The notes under the pieces were generated by a model. That model worked only from the letters and a program-made list of their open reading frames with translations, had not been told where the DNA came from and ran no database searches. The position numbers were made by a program, and so were the translations under genes. A DNA stretch of 64,000 nt from Mycteria americana (Eukaryota > Chordata > Aves > Ciconiiformes > Ciconiidae): assembly GCF_035582795.1 (NCBI RefSeq), contig NW_027445659.1:62001-126000 (forward strand). The letters are read 5' to 3'. This document shows positions 13,675 to 25,400 of the stretch, in pieces; the stretch's first letter is position 1, and each line of letters opens with the position of its first letter.

Positions 13675-13989
13675 CCCCCCGCCCCGGCCCCCCCGCCCCT
13701 CTCGCCCCCCCCCGCCGCGGGGGCGGGGCTCCCGCCGCCCGTTACCAATTAAGGCGCCGCGCGCGCCGCGCGCCCCCCCGGCAACCGCCACCCGCGCGGC
13801 GGCCGCGGCTCCCCCGCTGCCCCGGCTGCTCCGCCCGCTCCGCCCGGCTGCCCCGGCCGCGGCTCCCCGGCTGCTCCGCCCGCTCCGCCCGGCTGCCCCG
13901 GCCGCGGCTCCCCCGCTGCCCCGGCTGCTCCGCCCGGCTGCCCCGGCTGCGGCTCCTCCGCGCCCCGGCCCCCGCCGACCCCCGACTCG
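13675..13989 (+). promoter_or_regulatory. FLNA: FLNA promoter and noncoding first exon
   Basis: A CpG-rich block with GGGGCGGGGC Sp1-type sites and CCAATT (13745) leads to CCCGACTCG|GTGAGC, a good donor at 13990. In mammals FLNA begins with a noncoding exon spliced to the ATG exon; the acceptor at 16399-16400 fits. The transcription start cannot be fixed from sequence. The stretch 13795-13975 is itself a tandem repeat of CGGCTGCCCCGGCCGCGGCT type. Confidence 0.6.
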
Positions 13990-14039
13990 GTGAGCGCGGG
14001 GCTGCGGGGCGGATTGGGGGGTGGGGGGGGAGAAACACC

Positions 14040-14970
14040 CCCGGGGGGGGACGGGCCCCGCTTGTGGGGGTCGGGGGGGGGGGGTCCTGAGGGAGCCCTC
14101 GGGGGTGTCGTGAGGAGAACCCCCCCCCGAACGGGGCTGGGGGACCCCCCGCGAGGGTCTGGCAATCTCTCTGTGGGGGGAGGAAGGGGGGGACCCCTCT
14201 TTTGGGCGTCGGGGGTACCCTCTGAGGGAGCTCTCGGGGGTGTCGTGAGGAGAACCCCCCCCGAATGGGTCTGGGGGACCCCCCCTACGAGGGGCTGGGG
14301 ATCTCTCTGGGGAGAGCAGTGGGGGGGACCCCTCTTTTGGGGTCGGGAAGACCCTCTGAGGGAGCTCTCGGGGCTGTCGTGAGGAGAACCCCCCCTGAAT
14401 GGGGCTGGGGGACCCCCCTGCGAGGGGCTGGGGACCCCACGTTGGGGGAAGAAGGGGGGGACCCCTCTTTTGGGGGCCTGGGGACCCTCTGAGGGAGCTC
14501 TCGGGGGTGTCGTGAGGAGAACCCCCCCCGAATGGGTCTGGGGGACCCCCCTGCGAGGGGCTGGGGACCCCACGTTGGGGGAAGAAGGGGAGGACCCCTC
14601 TTTTGGGGGCCTGGGGACCCTCTGAGGGAGCTCTCGGGGGTGTCGTGAGGAGAACCCCCCTCGAATGGGTCTGGGGGACCCCCCTGCGAGGGGCTGGGGA
14701 CCCCACGTTGGGGGAAGAAGGGGGGGACCCCTCTTTTGGGGGTCGGGGTACCCTCTGAGGGAGCTCTCGGGGGTGTCGTGAGGAGAACCCCCCTCGAATG
14801 GGTCTGGGGGACCCCCCTGCGAGGGGCTGGGGATCTCTCTGGGGAGAGCAGTGGGGAGGACCCCGGTTTTGGGGGTCCGGCGGGGTCCTGAGGGAGCCCT
14901 CGGGTGCGGCGTGAGGAGAACCCCCCCCGAATGGGGCTGGGGGCCCCCCTGTGTCGGTCTGGGGACCCCC
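14040..14970. repeat. About 150-bp minisatellite in FLNA intron 1
   Basis: About six copies of a long unit containing GGGACCCCTCTTTTGGGGGT, CTGAGGGAGCTCTCGGGGGT, GTCGTGAGGAGAACCCCCC and GCGAGGGGCTGGGGACCCC. Its period leaves frames open on the - strand for more than 500 codons (13651-15368), which are repeat products, not genes. Confidence 0.9.
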
Positions 14971-15399
14971 ATGTCCGGGGAGCGGGGAGGGGGGGGGCTT
15001 TTTGGGGTCTGAGGAGCCTCTCTGGGTCTGGGGACCCCTCTTTGAGATTGCAGCGGGGGGGCACGACCCTCCCTGGGGGTCCGGGGGACCCTCCTGGCCA
15101 CCCCTCTTTGGGGGTGCGGGGGGGGGGGCTTTTTGAGGGGTCTGGGACCCCCACGGGGCATGTCGGGGTGTGCCAGGGCTCCCGACTGCGGGGTGTCCCT
15201 GGTGGGGGTGTGCGGGGGGCACGGCAGGGCGTGGCAGGGCGTGGCAGCCCCTCGTCGCCCCCCCAGTTTGGGGACTGAGGGGGGGGGAACCCTAGCGGGA
15301 GCGAGCCGGGGCTCTCCCCAAATTAGGGTGCACCAGGGGGGCCCTGAAAGTCCGGGGGGAGGTCCCAAAGGGGGGGGGGGGGCTGCCCTAGATAGGGGT

Positions 15400-16375
15400 G
15401 CACGGGGCGTCCCCTAAATAGGGGCCTCGTAGAGGGGGTCCCATAAATAGGAGTGCACCAGGGGGTCCCCCAATGGGGGTGTCCCGGTGTAGGGGTGCAT
15501 CGGAGGGGTCCCCGAAATAGGGGTGGTAGCAGGGGGTCCCTCCATAGGGGAGTCCCTCAATGTGGGGGTCCTGATGTAGGGGTTCGATAGTGGGTCCCTG
15601 CCTCGGGGTCCGGCGAGGGGGTCCCCACGTAGGGGTCCCTCAATGTAGAGGTCCCCTATAGGGGTGCAGCGGGGGGGTTCCCTCAATATGGGGACACCCG
15701 TGCAGGGGTGCAGCGGTGGGTCCCCTAAACGGGGGTGCACCGGGGGGTCTCTAAATAGGGGTGCAGCAAGGGGGTCCCTCAGGGTGGGGGTCCCCACGCA
15801 GGGGTGCAGCGGTGGGTCCCCTAAACAGGGGTGCACCGGGGGTCTCTAAATAGGGGTGCAGCAAGGGGGTCCCTCAGGGTGGGGGTGGACGGGGATGTTC
15901 CCCGGTGTGGGGGTCCCCACTTCGGGGGGCACCAAGGGGGTCCCTCAGTATGGGGTCCCCAGGTAGGCGTGCACGGGGGTGTCCCCCAGCGGGGGGTCCC
16001 CCTGTTGGGGTGTACCGTGGGGGTCCCTGCGTCGGGGTGCACCCAAGGGGTCCCCCGCGGGGGTCCCTCAGTGCGGCTGTCCCCCGGGGGAGGTGTCCCC
16101 GGTGGGGGTGCGCCGAGGGGTCCCTCGACGGGGGTGTCCCCGGTGTGGGTGTCACCGCGTCGGGGTGCGCCGAGGGGTCCCCAGAGGAGGGTCCCCCGGT
16201 GTGGGTGTTGCCGCGTCGGGGTGCGCCGAGGGGTCCCCAGACGGGGGTGTCCCCGGTGTGGGTGTCGCCGCGTCGGGGGGCGCCGGGGGGTCCCCAGAGG
16301 AGGGTCCCCCGGTGTGGGTGTCGCCGCGTCGGGGGGCGCCGGGGGGAGGGGGGGGTCCCGGGGGCGGCCCCGGCG
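15400..16375. repeat. Two GGGGTGC(A/C)-type minisatellites in FLNA intron 1
   Basis: From 15400 to 15880 the unit is GGGGTGCAGCGGTGGGTCCC with CTAAATAGGG. From 15890 to 16375 it changes to GGTGTGGGTGTCGCCGCGTC plus GGGGGGCGCC. The array ends about 25 bp before the acceptor of the ATG exon. Confidence 0.85.
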
Positions 16376-16478
16376 CCCCCCGACGCCCCTCTCCCCGCAG
16401 GTGCGCCCCCGCCCCGAGCCGGGCGCAGGCGCGGCCCCGCCCCGCCCCGCCGCCCCCCGCCGCCCCCCCGCTAAAGGG

Positions 16479-19400
16479 ATGAGCGCGGCCGGCCGGGCCC
16501 GGGCGCAGGAGGCGTCGTCCCGCGGCGAGGCGGACGGGGAGATGCCGGCCACCGAGAAGGACCTGGCGGAGGACGCGCCCTGGAAGCGCATCCAGCAGAA
16601 CACCTTCACCCGCTGGTGCAACGAGCACCTCAAGTGCGTGCAGAAGCGGGTGGGCAACCTGCAGACCGACCTGGGCGACGGGCTGCGCCTGATCGCGCTG
16701 CTGGAGGTGCTGAGCCAGAAGAAGATGGGCCGCAAGTACAACGCCCGCCCCACCTTCCGCCAGATGCAGCTGGAGAACGTCTCGGTGGCCCTCGAGTTCC
16801 TCGAGAGGGAGAACATCAAGCTGGTCTCCATCGGTGAGGCGGGGGGCGGCGGGGGGCCCCGGCCCCCCTGGCGATCGGCTGCCCTTGGGGAGCCCCTCGG
16901 ATGGGGCGGCTGCGCTGGCGCCCCCCCCCCCCCCGGAGCCCCCGTAGTAACGGGCTGCCTTTGGGGAGCCCCCCCCCCCCCCCGACCCCCGTAGTAACGG
17001 GCTGCCTTTGGGGAGCCCCGCGAACGGGGCCCATCCGGGACCTCCCTCCCCACAGCCCCCGCTTTGGGGAGAGCCCCGCTAATGGGACGGTTGGGAGCCC
17101 CCGTCCCCAGAGCCCCCCGTAGCCGAGGGCTGCCTTTGGGGACCCCGCCCCCCTCAGAGCCCCCGTGGCCTTTGGGGACCCCCGATCGGAATGCTTTGGG
17201 GGGAAGCCCCTCCCGGAGCGCCCCCCCTGCAGTGGGATACCTTGGAGAGCCCTCCCCCCCCAACGGCAGGCCTTGAGGACCCTCCCCCTTTTGGAAGCCC
17301 CCCCCCCCCATGAGTCCCCTTTCTGGGAGACCCCTCGTGGGCCTCCATTTGGGGAGCCCCCCCCAGCGGGAGCCCCGCCTGAGCCCCTGAGGGGGGCCCC
17401 CCCTCCGGAGACCCCCGTGGGGCCCCCCACTTGGCCCCCTAACAAAGGCGGGGGGCGGCCCGCCCCCTCCCCGGAATGCGGGGGGCGCTGGGCCGCCCGG
17501 GGCCCGCGTCCCGCCGGGGGTGGGGCCCGGCCGGGGCGGGGGGGGCCGGGGCCTCGCCCTGCGGCTCCCCACATCCTGCGGGCACAGATTGCGGGCGGCT
17601 CCGGGCCCCGCCCGCCCCGGGGCCCCGCGTGGGGCTTGCTCATCCCCACCGTGACCGGCCCTGCCGCGGGGCTGGGGGGTGCCGGGGGTCCCGAGAGCGC
17701 CCGGGGGGGCTCCGTGGGGCCGCGGGGGGGGGCGTGGGGGGCGCCGGCAGGGCGGGGCCTCGCTGGTGCCCGAGCCCATATAAGGCCAAAAAATGCTGGA
17801 GCGGGGGGTGGGGCCGGGGGCGGGGCCTGGGCCCCATCCCCCACCCCGCAGCGCCTCCCTCCCCCCCTCACCCCCCTCCCGCGGGGCGGGGGACCCGGGC
17901 GTCCGGGCACCCGCCCTTACCCCCCCAAACCGCCAACGGGGACCCGGGCGTCCGGGCACCCACTGTGACCCCCCCCAAACCGCCAGCGGGGACCCGGGCA
18001 TCCGGGCACCCACTGTGACCCCCGCCCCCCCCCCCCCAAACCACTAACGGGGACCCGGGAGTCCGGGCACCCACTGTGACCCCCCCCAAACCGCCAGCGG
18101 GGACCCAGTGCCCGGGCACCCACTGTGACCCCCCCCCCCCCCCCCCCAAACCACTAATGGGGACCTGGGTGCCTGGGCACCCACTGTGACCCCCCCCCCC
18201 AAACCGCCAGCAGGGACCTGGGCATCTGGGCACCCACTGTGACCCCCCAAACCACTAACAGGGACCTGGGTGCCTGGGCACCCACTGTGACCCCCCCCAA
18301 CCCGCCAGCAGGGACCTGGGCATCTGGGCACCCACTGTGACCCCCCCAAACCACTAACAGGGACCTGGGCGTCTGGGCACCCACTGTGACCCCCCCAAAC
18401 CACTAACAGGGACCTGGGTGCCTGGGCACCCACTGTGAGCCCCCCCAAACCGCCAGCGGGGACCCGGGCATCCCCCTGGGGTCTCTTGTCCCCCTCGCCC
18501 CACGATGGGGACCCAGGCGTCTGGGCTCCCACCCGTGGGTGCCGTGGCCCGCGCGTCCTGCCCTGCGGCGTGGACGTACGGCGCCCTGTCCCCCCGCCCG
18601 CGGCGCGGCACCGCGTCCTCGCACCCCCGCCACATCCTGGGTGGGTCCCCCGCCGGGTTCCCGTCCCCCTGAGGGCGCCGTGGCGTCCCGGGGCCCCGCG
18701 GGAGCCTGAGCCCCCGTGCCCCCCCGCAGACAGCAAGGCCATCGTGGACGGGAACCTGAAGCTGATCCTGGGGCTGATCTGGACGCTGATCCTGCACTAC
18801 TCCATCTCCATGCCCATGTGGGACGAGGAGGATGAGGAGGAGGCCAAGCGGCAGACGCCCAAGCAGCGCCTGCTGGGCTGGATCCAGAACCGCCTGCCCC
18901 AGCTCCCCATCACCAACTTCAGCAAGGACTGGCAGAGCGGCCGGGCCCTGGGCGCCCTCGTCGACAGCTGCGCGCCCGGTGAGGGGACGCGGGGCGCCCG
19001 GGGAGGTGGCTCTGGGGTGCGCGGGGATCTGGGTGATGGCCCTGCAGGTGTGCAGGGACGCGGGGGTGGCCCTGGGGGTGGCCGAGGATGTGGGAGGTAG
19101 CTCTGGGGGTGCAGGAGGGACGTGGGGGTGGCCCTGGGGTGCACAAGGATGCAGGGGTGGCCCTTGGGGGTGTGGGGACACAGGGAGGTGGCTCTGTGGG
19201 TGTGTGGGGACGTGGGGGTGGCCCTGGGGTGCACGGGGATGTGGGTGATGGCCCTTGGGGGTGTGTGGGGACGCAGGGAGGTGGCTCTGTGGGTGTGTGG
19301 GGATGTGGGGGTGGCCCTGGGGTGCACGAGGATGTGGGTGATGGCCCTTGGGGGTGTGTGGGGATGCAGGGAGGTGGCTCTGTGGGTGTGTGGGGACGTG

Positions 19401-22400
19401 GAGGTGGCCCTGGGGTGCACAGGGATGTGGGTGGTGGCCCGAGAAGCATGCAGGGACGCAGCAGGGTGGCCCTGGGGGTGTAAAAGGATGCAGAGAGGTG
19501 GCTCCAGGGACACACGGGGACATGGGAGGTGGCCCCGGGGTGCACGAGGGTGTGGGAGACAGCTCTGGGGCTGCATGGAGACATGGGTGATGGACCTCGG
19601 GGCATGCAGGGACACAGCGGGGTGGCCCTGGGGCTGCATGGGGACACAGGGGCTGGCTCTGGGGGTGTGTGGGGACATGGGAGATGGCCCTCAGGGCATG
19701 CAGGGACCCGGGGGGTGGCCCTGGGGGTGTGTAGGGGCATGTGGGGATTTGGCAGGGTGGCCCTGGGGGTGCACGGGGACATGGGGGTACGCAGGGACAC
19801 AGGGGGTGGCCCTGGGGTGCACAGAGACAATGTGGAGTAGCCCTAGTGGCACATGGGGACGTGGGGGGTGAGATGGGGGCAGGAGGGAAGCCGTACCCCC
19901 CCTGCCGCCGCCGGTGACCGTGCGCCCCGTCCCCCGCAGGGCTGTGTCCCGACTGGGACTCGTGGGACCCCAGCAAGCCCGTGGACAACGCCCGGGAGGC
20001 CATGCAGCAGGCCGACGAGTGGCTGGGCATCCCCCAGGTGGGCAGGGGGCCGCGGGGGGCCTAAAGCCTCTGAGGGGAGTGGGGTGGGGGGACCCAGGTG
20101 TCCGGGAGCGGCCCGGTGACACCCCCCCCCCATCCCATGTGTCCCCCAGGTGATCACCCCGGAGGAGATCGTGGACCCCAACGTGGACGAGCACTCGGTC
20201 ATGACCTACCTGTCGCAGTTCCCCAAGGCCAAGCTCAAGCCGGGGGCCCCCCTGCGCCCCAAACTCAACCCCAAGAAGGCCCGAGCCTATGGCCCCGGTG
20301 AGGGGGGGCCCCTTCCCCGCGGGGTTGCGGGACCCCCCGTCCCCTCCCGCTCCCCGACTGCTCTGGGGCCGCTGGTTTTCATGACGCTGCGGGGCTGGAC
20401 CCCGTTCCCTGCAGGCGTGGGGGGACCCCGCTCTGTAGGTCTGGGGGACCCCCTGTTCCTTCTAGAGCTGGGGGCGATGCCCTGTGGGTTGGGGTTACCC
20501 ATAGATTCGGGGCGTTTCACCGTCCCTATGGAGCCAATTCCCGGCCCTATAGATCTGCGGGACTCCCTTGTTCCCATAGGCTGTGGGGCTGAGACTGCGA
20601 TGGGGTGGGGACCCCCGTGGGGCGGGGCCGGGACCCCCGTGGGACCCCCGTGGGCTGACGGTGGGTCCCACAGGTATCGAGCCCACGGGGAACATGGTGA
20701 AGCAACGGGCCGAGTTCACGGTGGAGACGATCAGCGCGGGGCAGGGGGACGTGCTGGTGTACGTGGAGGACCCCGCCGGGCACCGCGAGGAGGTGGGCAC
20801 GGGGGCCGGGGGGGCTGTGAGCCACGGGGACGTCCCGGTGCACCTGGAGGGGCATGTGCCCCGTGGCTGGTTTGGGAACGGGGGGTCCGTGAGCTGGGAG
20901 GGGGCTCTGGGGGTGGGAGGCGGGTGCCTGTGGGGTTTCCAGGGGCCTTGGGGGGGTTCTGGGGGGGGCTGCGGGGCTTTCGGGGGCCCCCAGGGGGTCT
21001 CACACCTTGACTCCCCCCCTCCGCAGGCTAAAGTGGTGGCCAACAACGACAAGAACCGGACGTTCTCCGTCTCCTACGTCCCCAAAGTCACCGGCGTGCA
21101 CAAGGTGGGGTCGGAGGGATGGGGGGGGCCTTTGTGTGGGGACTTGGGGGACCCGGGCGGCGTTTTGGGAGGGTTCTGAGGCATTTTGGGGCCGCTCTGG
21201 GGCTGTTTTGGCTCCTGGTGCGCTGCTTTTTTTTTTTTTTTCTTTGGAGATCTAGACAGATATTTTTGAGGTCTTGGGGTGGTTTTGGGGCCTCCGGTGA
21301 GGTTTCTGGGGCCTCCGGTGAGGTTCCGCCCCCCTGACCGTATTTCGGGGTCCCCCTGCAGGTGACGGTGCTCTTTGCGGGGCAGCACATCGCCAAGAGC
21401 CCCTTCGAGGTGCAGGTGGGGCGGGCGGCGGGCGATGCCGGCCGGGTCTCGGCGCAGGGGCCCGGCATCGAGCCCCTGGGCAACGTGGCCAACAAGAACA
21501 CCTACTTCGAGATCTTCACCGCCGGTGCGCCCCGGGGGGCTCCGAGGGGGGGGCTGGGGAGGCTGGAGGGAATGGGGCCCCGGGGGATTTGGGGGATTGG
21601 GTGGGCAGGGCGAGCGGGAGGGGGCGCGTCCCCCTTGGGGTGGGGGTCCGGTGCCGGCCGCCGCGGTGTGGGGGGCGGCGGGTGCGCCCCGTTCTCCCCG
21701 GTGACGCGGTGGCCGCCGCCGGCAGGCGCGGGGCCGGGCGAGGTGGAGGTCTCCATCGTGGACCCCAGCGGGCGCCGGGGGACGGTGGAGCCGACGCTGG
21801 AGGCCCGCGGGGACGGCACCTACCGCTGCACCTACCGCCCCACGGCCGAGGGGCCCCACGCCGTCCACGTGGCCTTCGGGGGAGCCCCCATCCCCAAGAG
21901 CCCCTTCAGCGTCACCGTGGGGCAGGGTGAGCCCCGGGGGCCGCCCGGCCCTCCGCCCCCCAGGCTGGGGGTCTCTGTCCTCCCCTGGCTTGGGGGTCTC
22001 TGTCCTCCTGTCCCCCCAACTCGGGGTCTCTGTCCTTCCCAGCTCGGGGACCTCTGCCCCTCCAACGTGGGGGTCTCTGTCTCCCCCTAAACTCGGGGTC
22101 TCTGTCCCCCCACCCCCAACTTGGGGGTCTCTGTCCCCTCCGGACCTGGGGGTCTCTGTCCTGCCCCCACGCTAGGGGCTCTGCGTTCTCCTTCCCTCCG
22201 AGCTGGGGGGTCTCTGTCCTTCCCAGCTCGGGGGGGGTCTCTGTGCTTCTGCCCCCCAACTCGGGGGAGTCTCTGTGCTTCTGCCCACCCCGGGCCCTTG
22301 TGGGGGGGGGTCTCTGCCCCCCCGCGTGGGGGGCCCGGGGCTGTCGCTGCAGGGGGGTCTCGACCCCCCGTGACTCCGCTCTGTCTCTCTCCGCCTGTCC

Positions 22401-25400
22401 TGCTCCTTCTGCCCGTCTGTCCGGGAAGCGCCGGCCGGGGTCCTCGCGGGTGACCCGCTGACGGTACGGGGGGCACGGGGGGTGCTCCCGGACGCCTGGG
22501 TCCCTCCTTCCCCCCCCCCGCTCCCACGGTGCCCTTTGGGGTGCCCCTGGACGCCTGGGTCCCTCCCCACAGCACGTGCCCCAGCGTGGGCTGGGGGGTC
22601 CCCCTGGCTGCCCGGGCCCTTGTCGGACCCTCCCCCCGCAGCGTGTGCCCCCATGCGGGTTTGGGGGTCCCCCAGACGCCTGGGGCCCTCTGTCCCCGCA
22701 GCTTTCCCCCACATTGTGTGGGGCGCTGCCCCCGATGCCTCTCCCCCTCCTTCCCCTGCAGGCCCTGCCCTCAGGGTGGCTTTTGGGGTCCCCCGGGACA
22801 TGGGATTCCCCCCCCCCCCCCCCAGTGTGTACCCCGGGGAGGGTTTTGGGGGTCCCCGGCTGGCAGGGCCCCCCCTGACTCTCTGTCCACAGCCTGCAAC
22901 CCCTCGGCGTGCCGTGCCGTGGGGCGGGGGCTGCAGCCCAAGGGGCTGCGGGTGAAGGAGACGGCGGATTTCAAGGTCTACACGAAGGGGGCCGGCAGCG
23001 GGGAGCTCAAAGTCACCGTCAAGGGCCCCAGTGAGTCCGGGGGGGTTCCCCTTTTTTGGGGGGGCCGCGGGGGGGGAGTTGGGGGGGACCCTGAGGGGGT
23101 TGGGAGCACCCCGAGGGGATTGGGGGCCCTGGACACAGCCCTTACTCCCTACTCAAGGGGATGTTGGGGTTCCTGGGGTTTTGGGGGGGGTCCCTAAGGC
23201 TTTGGGGGGAATCTGGGGTTTTGGGGGGGGCCCGGGTTTTGGGGCGCCCCCCTGATGCGTGCCCCGCAGAGGGCACGGAGGCGGTGAAGCAGAAGGACCT
23301 GGGGGACGGCGTCTTCGGCTTCGAGTACTTCCCCACCGCGCCGGGGACCTACACGGTGACGGTGACCTGGGGGGGACAGCACATCCCCCGCAGGTGAGTG
23401 CTGGGGGGGGACGAGGGGGGGGCAGCGAGGGCCCCCCCAGCCCGGGAGCCAGCCGCCGTCACGGGCTGCCATCCTCGGTGCCGGGGCTGGGGCCGTGTCA
23501 GGGGCCGGGCTGTTTTGGGGGGTTGTTGCAGGGTGTGGGCCGTTTTGGGGGGGACTGTGCCCGCAGCAGGGCCCTGCCCTGACACCCCCCCCAACCCCCC
23601 CCCATTTTCCCCCCCAGCCCCTTCGAGGTGAAGGTGTCCCCCGAAAGCGGCAGCCAGAAGGTGCGGGCCTGGGGGCCCGGCCTGGAGGGCGGCGTCGTGG
23701 GCAAGTCGGCCGACTTCGTGGTGGAGGCCATCGGGGACGACGTCGGCACCCTCGGTGAGGGTGGGGGGTTTGGGGGGGCCCTGGGGGGGGTGGGGACCTT
23801 CGGGGGCTGCTGGGGAGCGTTGCTGGGGGGGGTTGGGGAGCGTGGGGTCTTCTGGGGATCCTTCTGGGGGCTTTGGTATGCCTTGGGGGGGCTGGGGGAG
23901 CGTGGGGGGGCTCTGGGGCCCCAGGGGGGTATTGTGGGATCCTGGGGGGCTACTGGGGGCCTCCGGGGGTTTTGGGGTGTCCTGGGGGACTTTGGGATCT
24001 CTCAGGGGCCCCTTTGGGGTTCTGTTGGGGGGGTGGGATCTCTGAGGGGCCTCTGGGGCACTGCTGGGGATTTGGGGGTGTTTTGGAGGAGCTCTGGGGT
24101 CTCTGAGGGGCTCCAGGGCTCCTCTGGGGATTTGGGGGTGTCTGGGGGGGCTGTGGGCTCTCCGAAGGGTCTGCGTAGCCCCTCACCGGGGTCTGTGTCC
24201 CGGTGATGTCAGGGTGCCAATGGCCTCCGTGGGGCTCTGCGCCCCCGGGGCGGTTGCTCTTTGGGGACCCCCGGGGCGGTTTCGGGGTGCCCCTGACCCC
24301 CCCGACCCCCCCCAGGCTTCTCGGTGGAGGGGCCCTCGCAGGCCAAGATCGAGTGCGACGACCGAGGGGACGGCTCCTGCGACGTGCGGTACTGGCCCCA
24401 GGAGCCGGGCGCCTACGCCGTCCACGTCCTCTGCGACAACGAGGACATCCGCCGCAGCCCCTTCATGGCCGACATCCGCCCTGCGCCCCGGGACTCCTTC
24501 CCCGAGAAGGTGGGGGACCCCCGCGGACCCCCCGGGCCCCCCCCAGTGCCTGGGGGACCCCTGTAACCCCTCTGCCCCCCCCCTCCTCAGGTCAAAGCCC
24601 ACGGGCCGGGGCTGGAGAAGACGGGGGTGGCCATCAACAAGCCCGCCGAGTTCACAGTGGACGCCAAAAACGGGGGGAAGGGACCCCTCAAAGTGCAGAT
24701 GCAGGTGAGGGGGGGCAGGGGAGGGGTTTGGGGGTGCCACCTGGGTGGGAGGTGGCACGGGGGGGACTGTGGGTGGGTTCGGGGGGGAACCGTCCTGGGT
24801 GGGATGGGGCACGGGGCAGATCTGGGGGGGGTTATGTGGTTTTAGAAGGATTTGGGAGCCCAGGCACAGGGGAGGTGGCACGAGGGGGATTTGGGGGGGC
24901 TGCGGGGCGGATTGGGGTGCTGGGGGGGGATTTGGGGGTGCAGCCCCAGTTAGGCTGCGATACAAGGTGCTTTTGGGGGGATATCGGGAGGATTTGGGAG
25001 CCCCAGCATAGGGGCGGTGGTGCTGAGGGGACGTGGGGCGGATTTGGAGGCCCAGCTGTGGAGAAGGGGATGTGGCTGGATTTGGGGGTCACAGGGTGGG
25101 TTTTGGGGGTGCTGACCCCCCCGTGCCCCCCCCCCCCCCCAGGACGCAGAGGGCAACCCCGTGGACGTCTCCGTCAAGGACAACGGCAACGGCACCTACA
25201 GCTGCTCCTACGTCCCCAAGAAGCCCCTCAAGCACACGGCCATGGTGTCCTGGGGCGGCGTGAACATCCCCCAGAGCCCCTTCCGGGTGAGGGGGGTCCC
25301 CAAAACCGCGGGGGGGGGGGGGGGTCCTGGCTGCCTGGGGGGGCAGCGGGCCTGACCCCCACCCCCCCAAACCGCAGGTGGGCGTGGGGGCCGGCAGCCA

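Larger units (their letters stand above)
16401..20297 (+). other. FLNA: FLNA actin-binding domain exons (CH1-CH2)
   Basis: Exons 16401-16833, 18730-18978, 19940-20037 and 20150-20297. CH1 includes [38 protein letters not shown] and [20 protein letters not shown]. The linker and CH2 include [54 protein letters not shown] and [20 protein letters not shown]. Conservation with human is near-complete. Confidence 0.97.

Noticed and set aside
13651-15368. Open frames of 500-540 codons on the - strand
   Set aside because: They lie wholly in the FLNA promoter and a 150-bp minisatellite of intron 1; the encoded Pro-Arg-Gly repeats follow the DNA unit and match no family.
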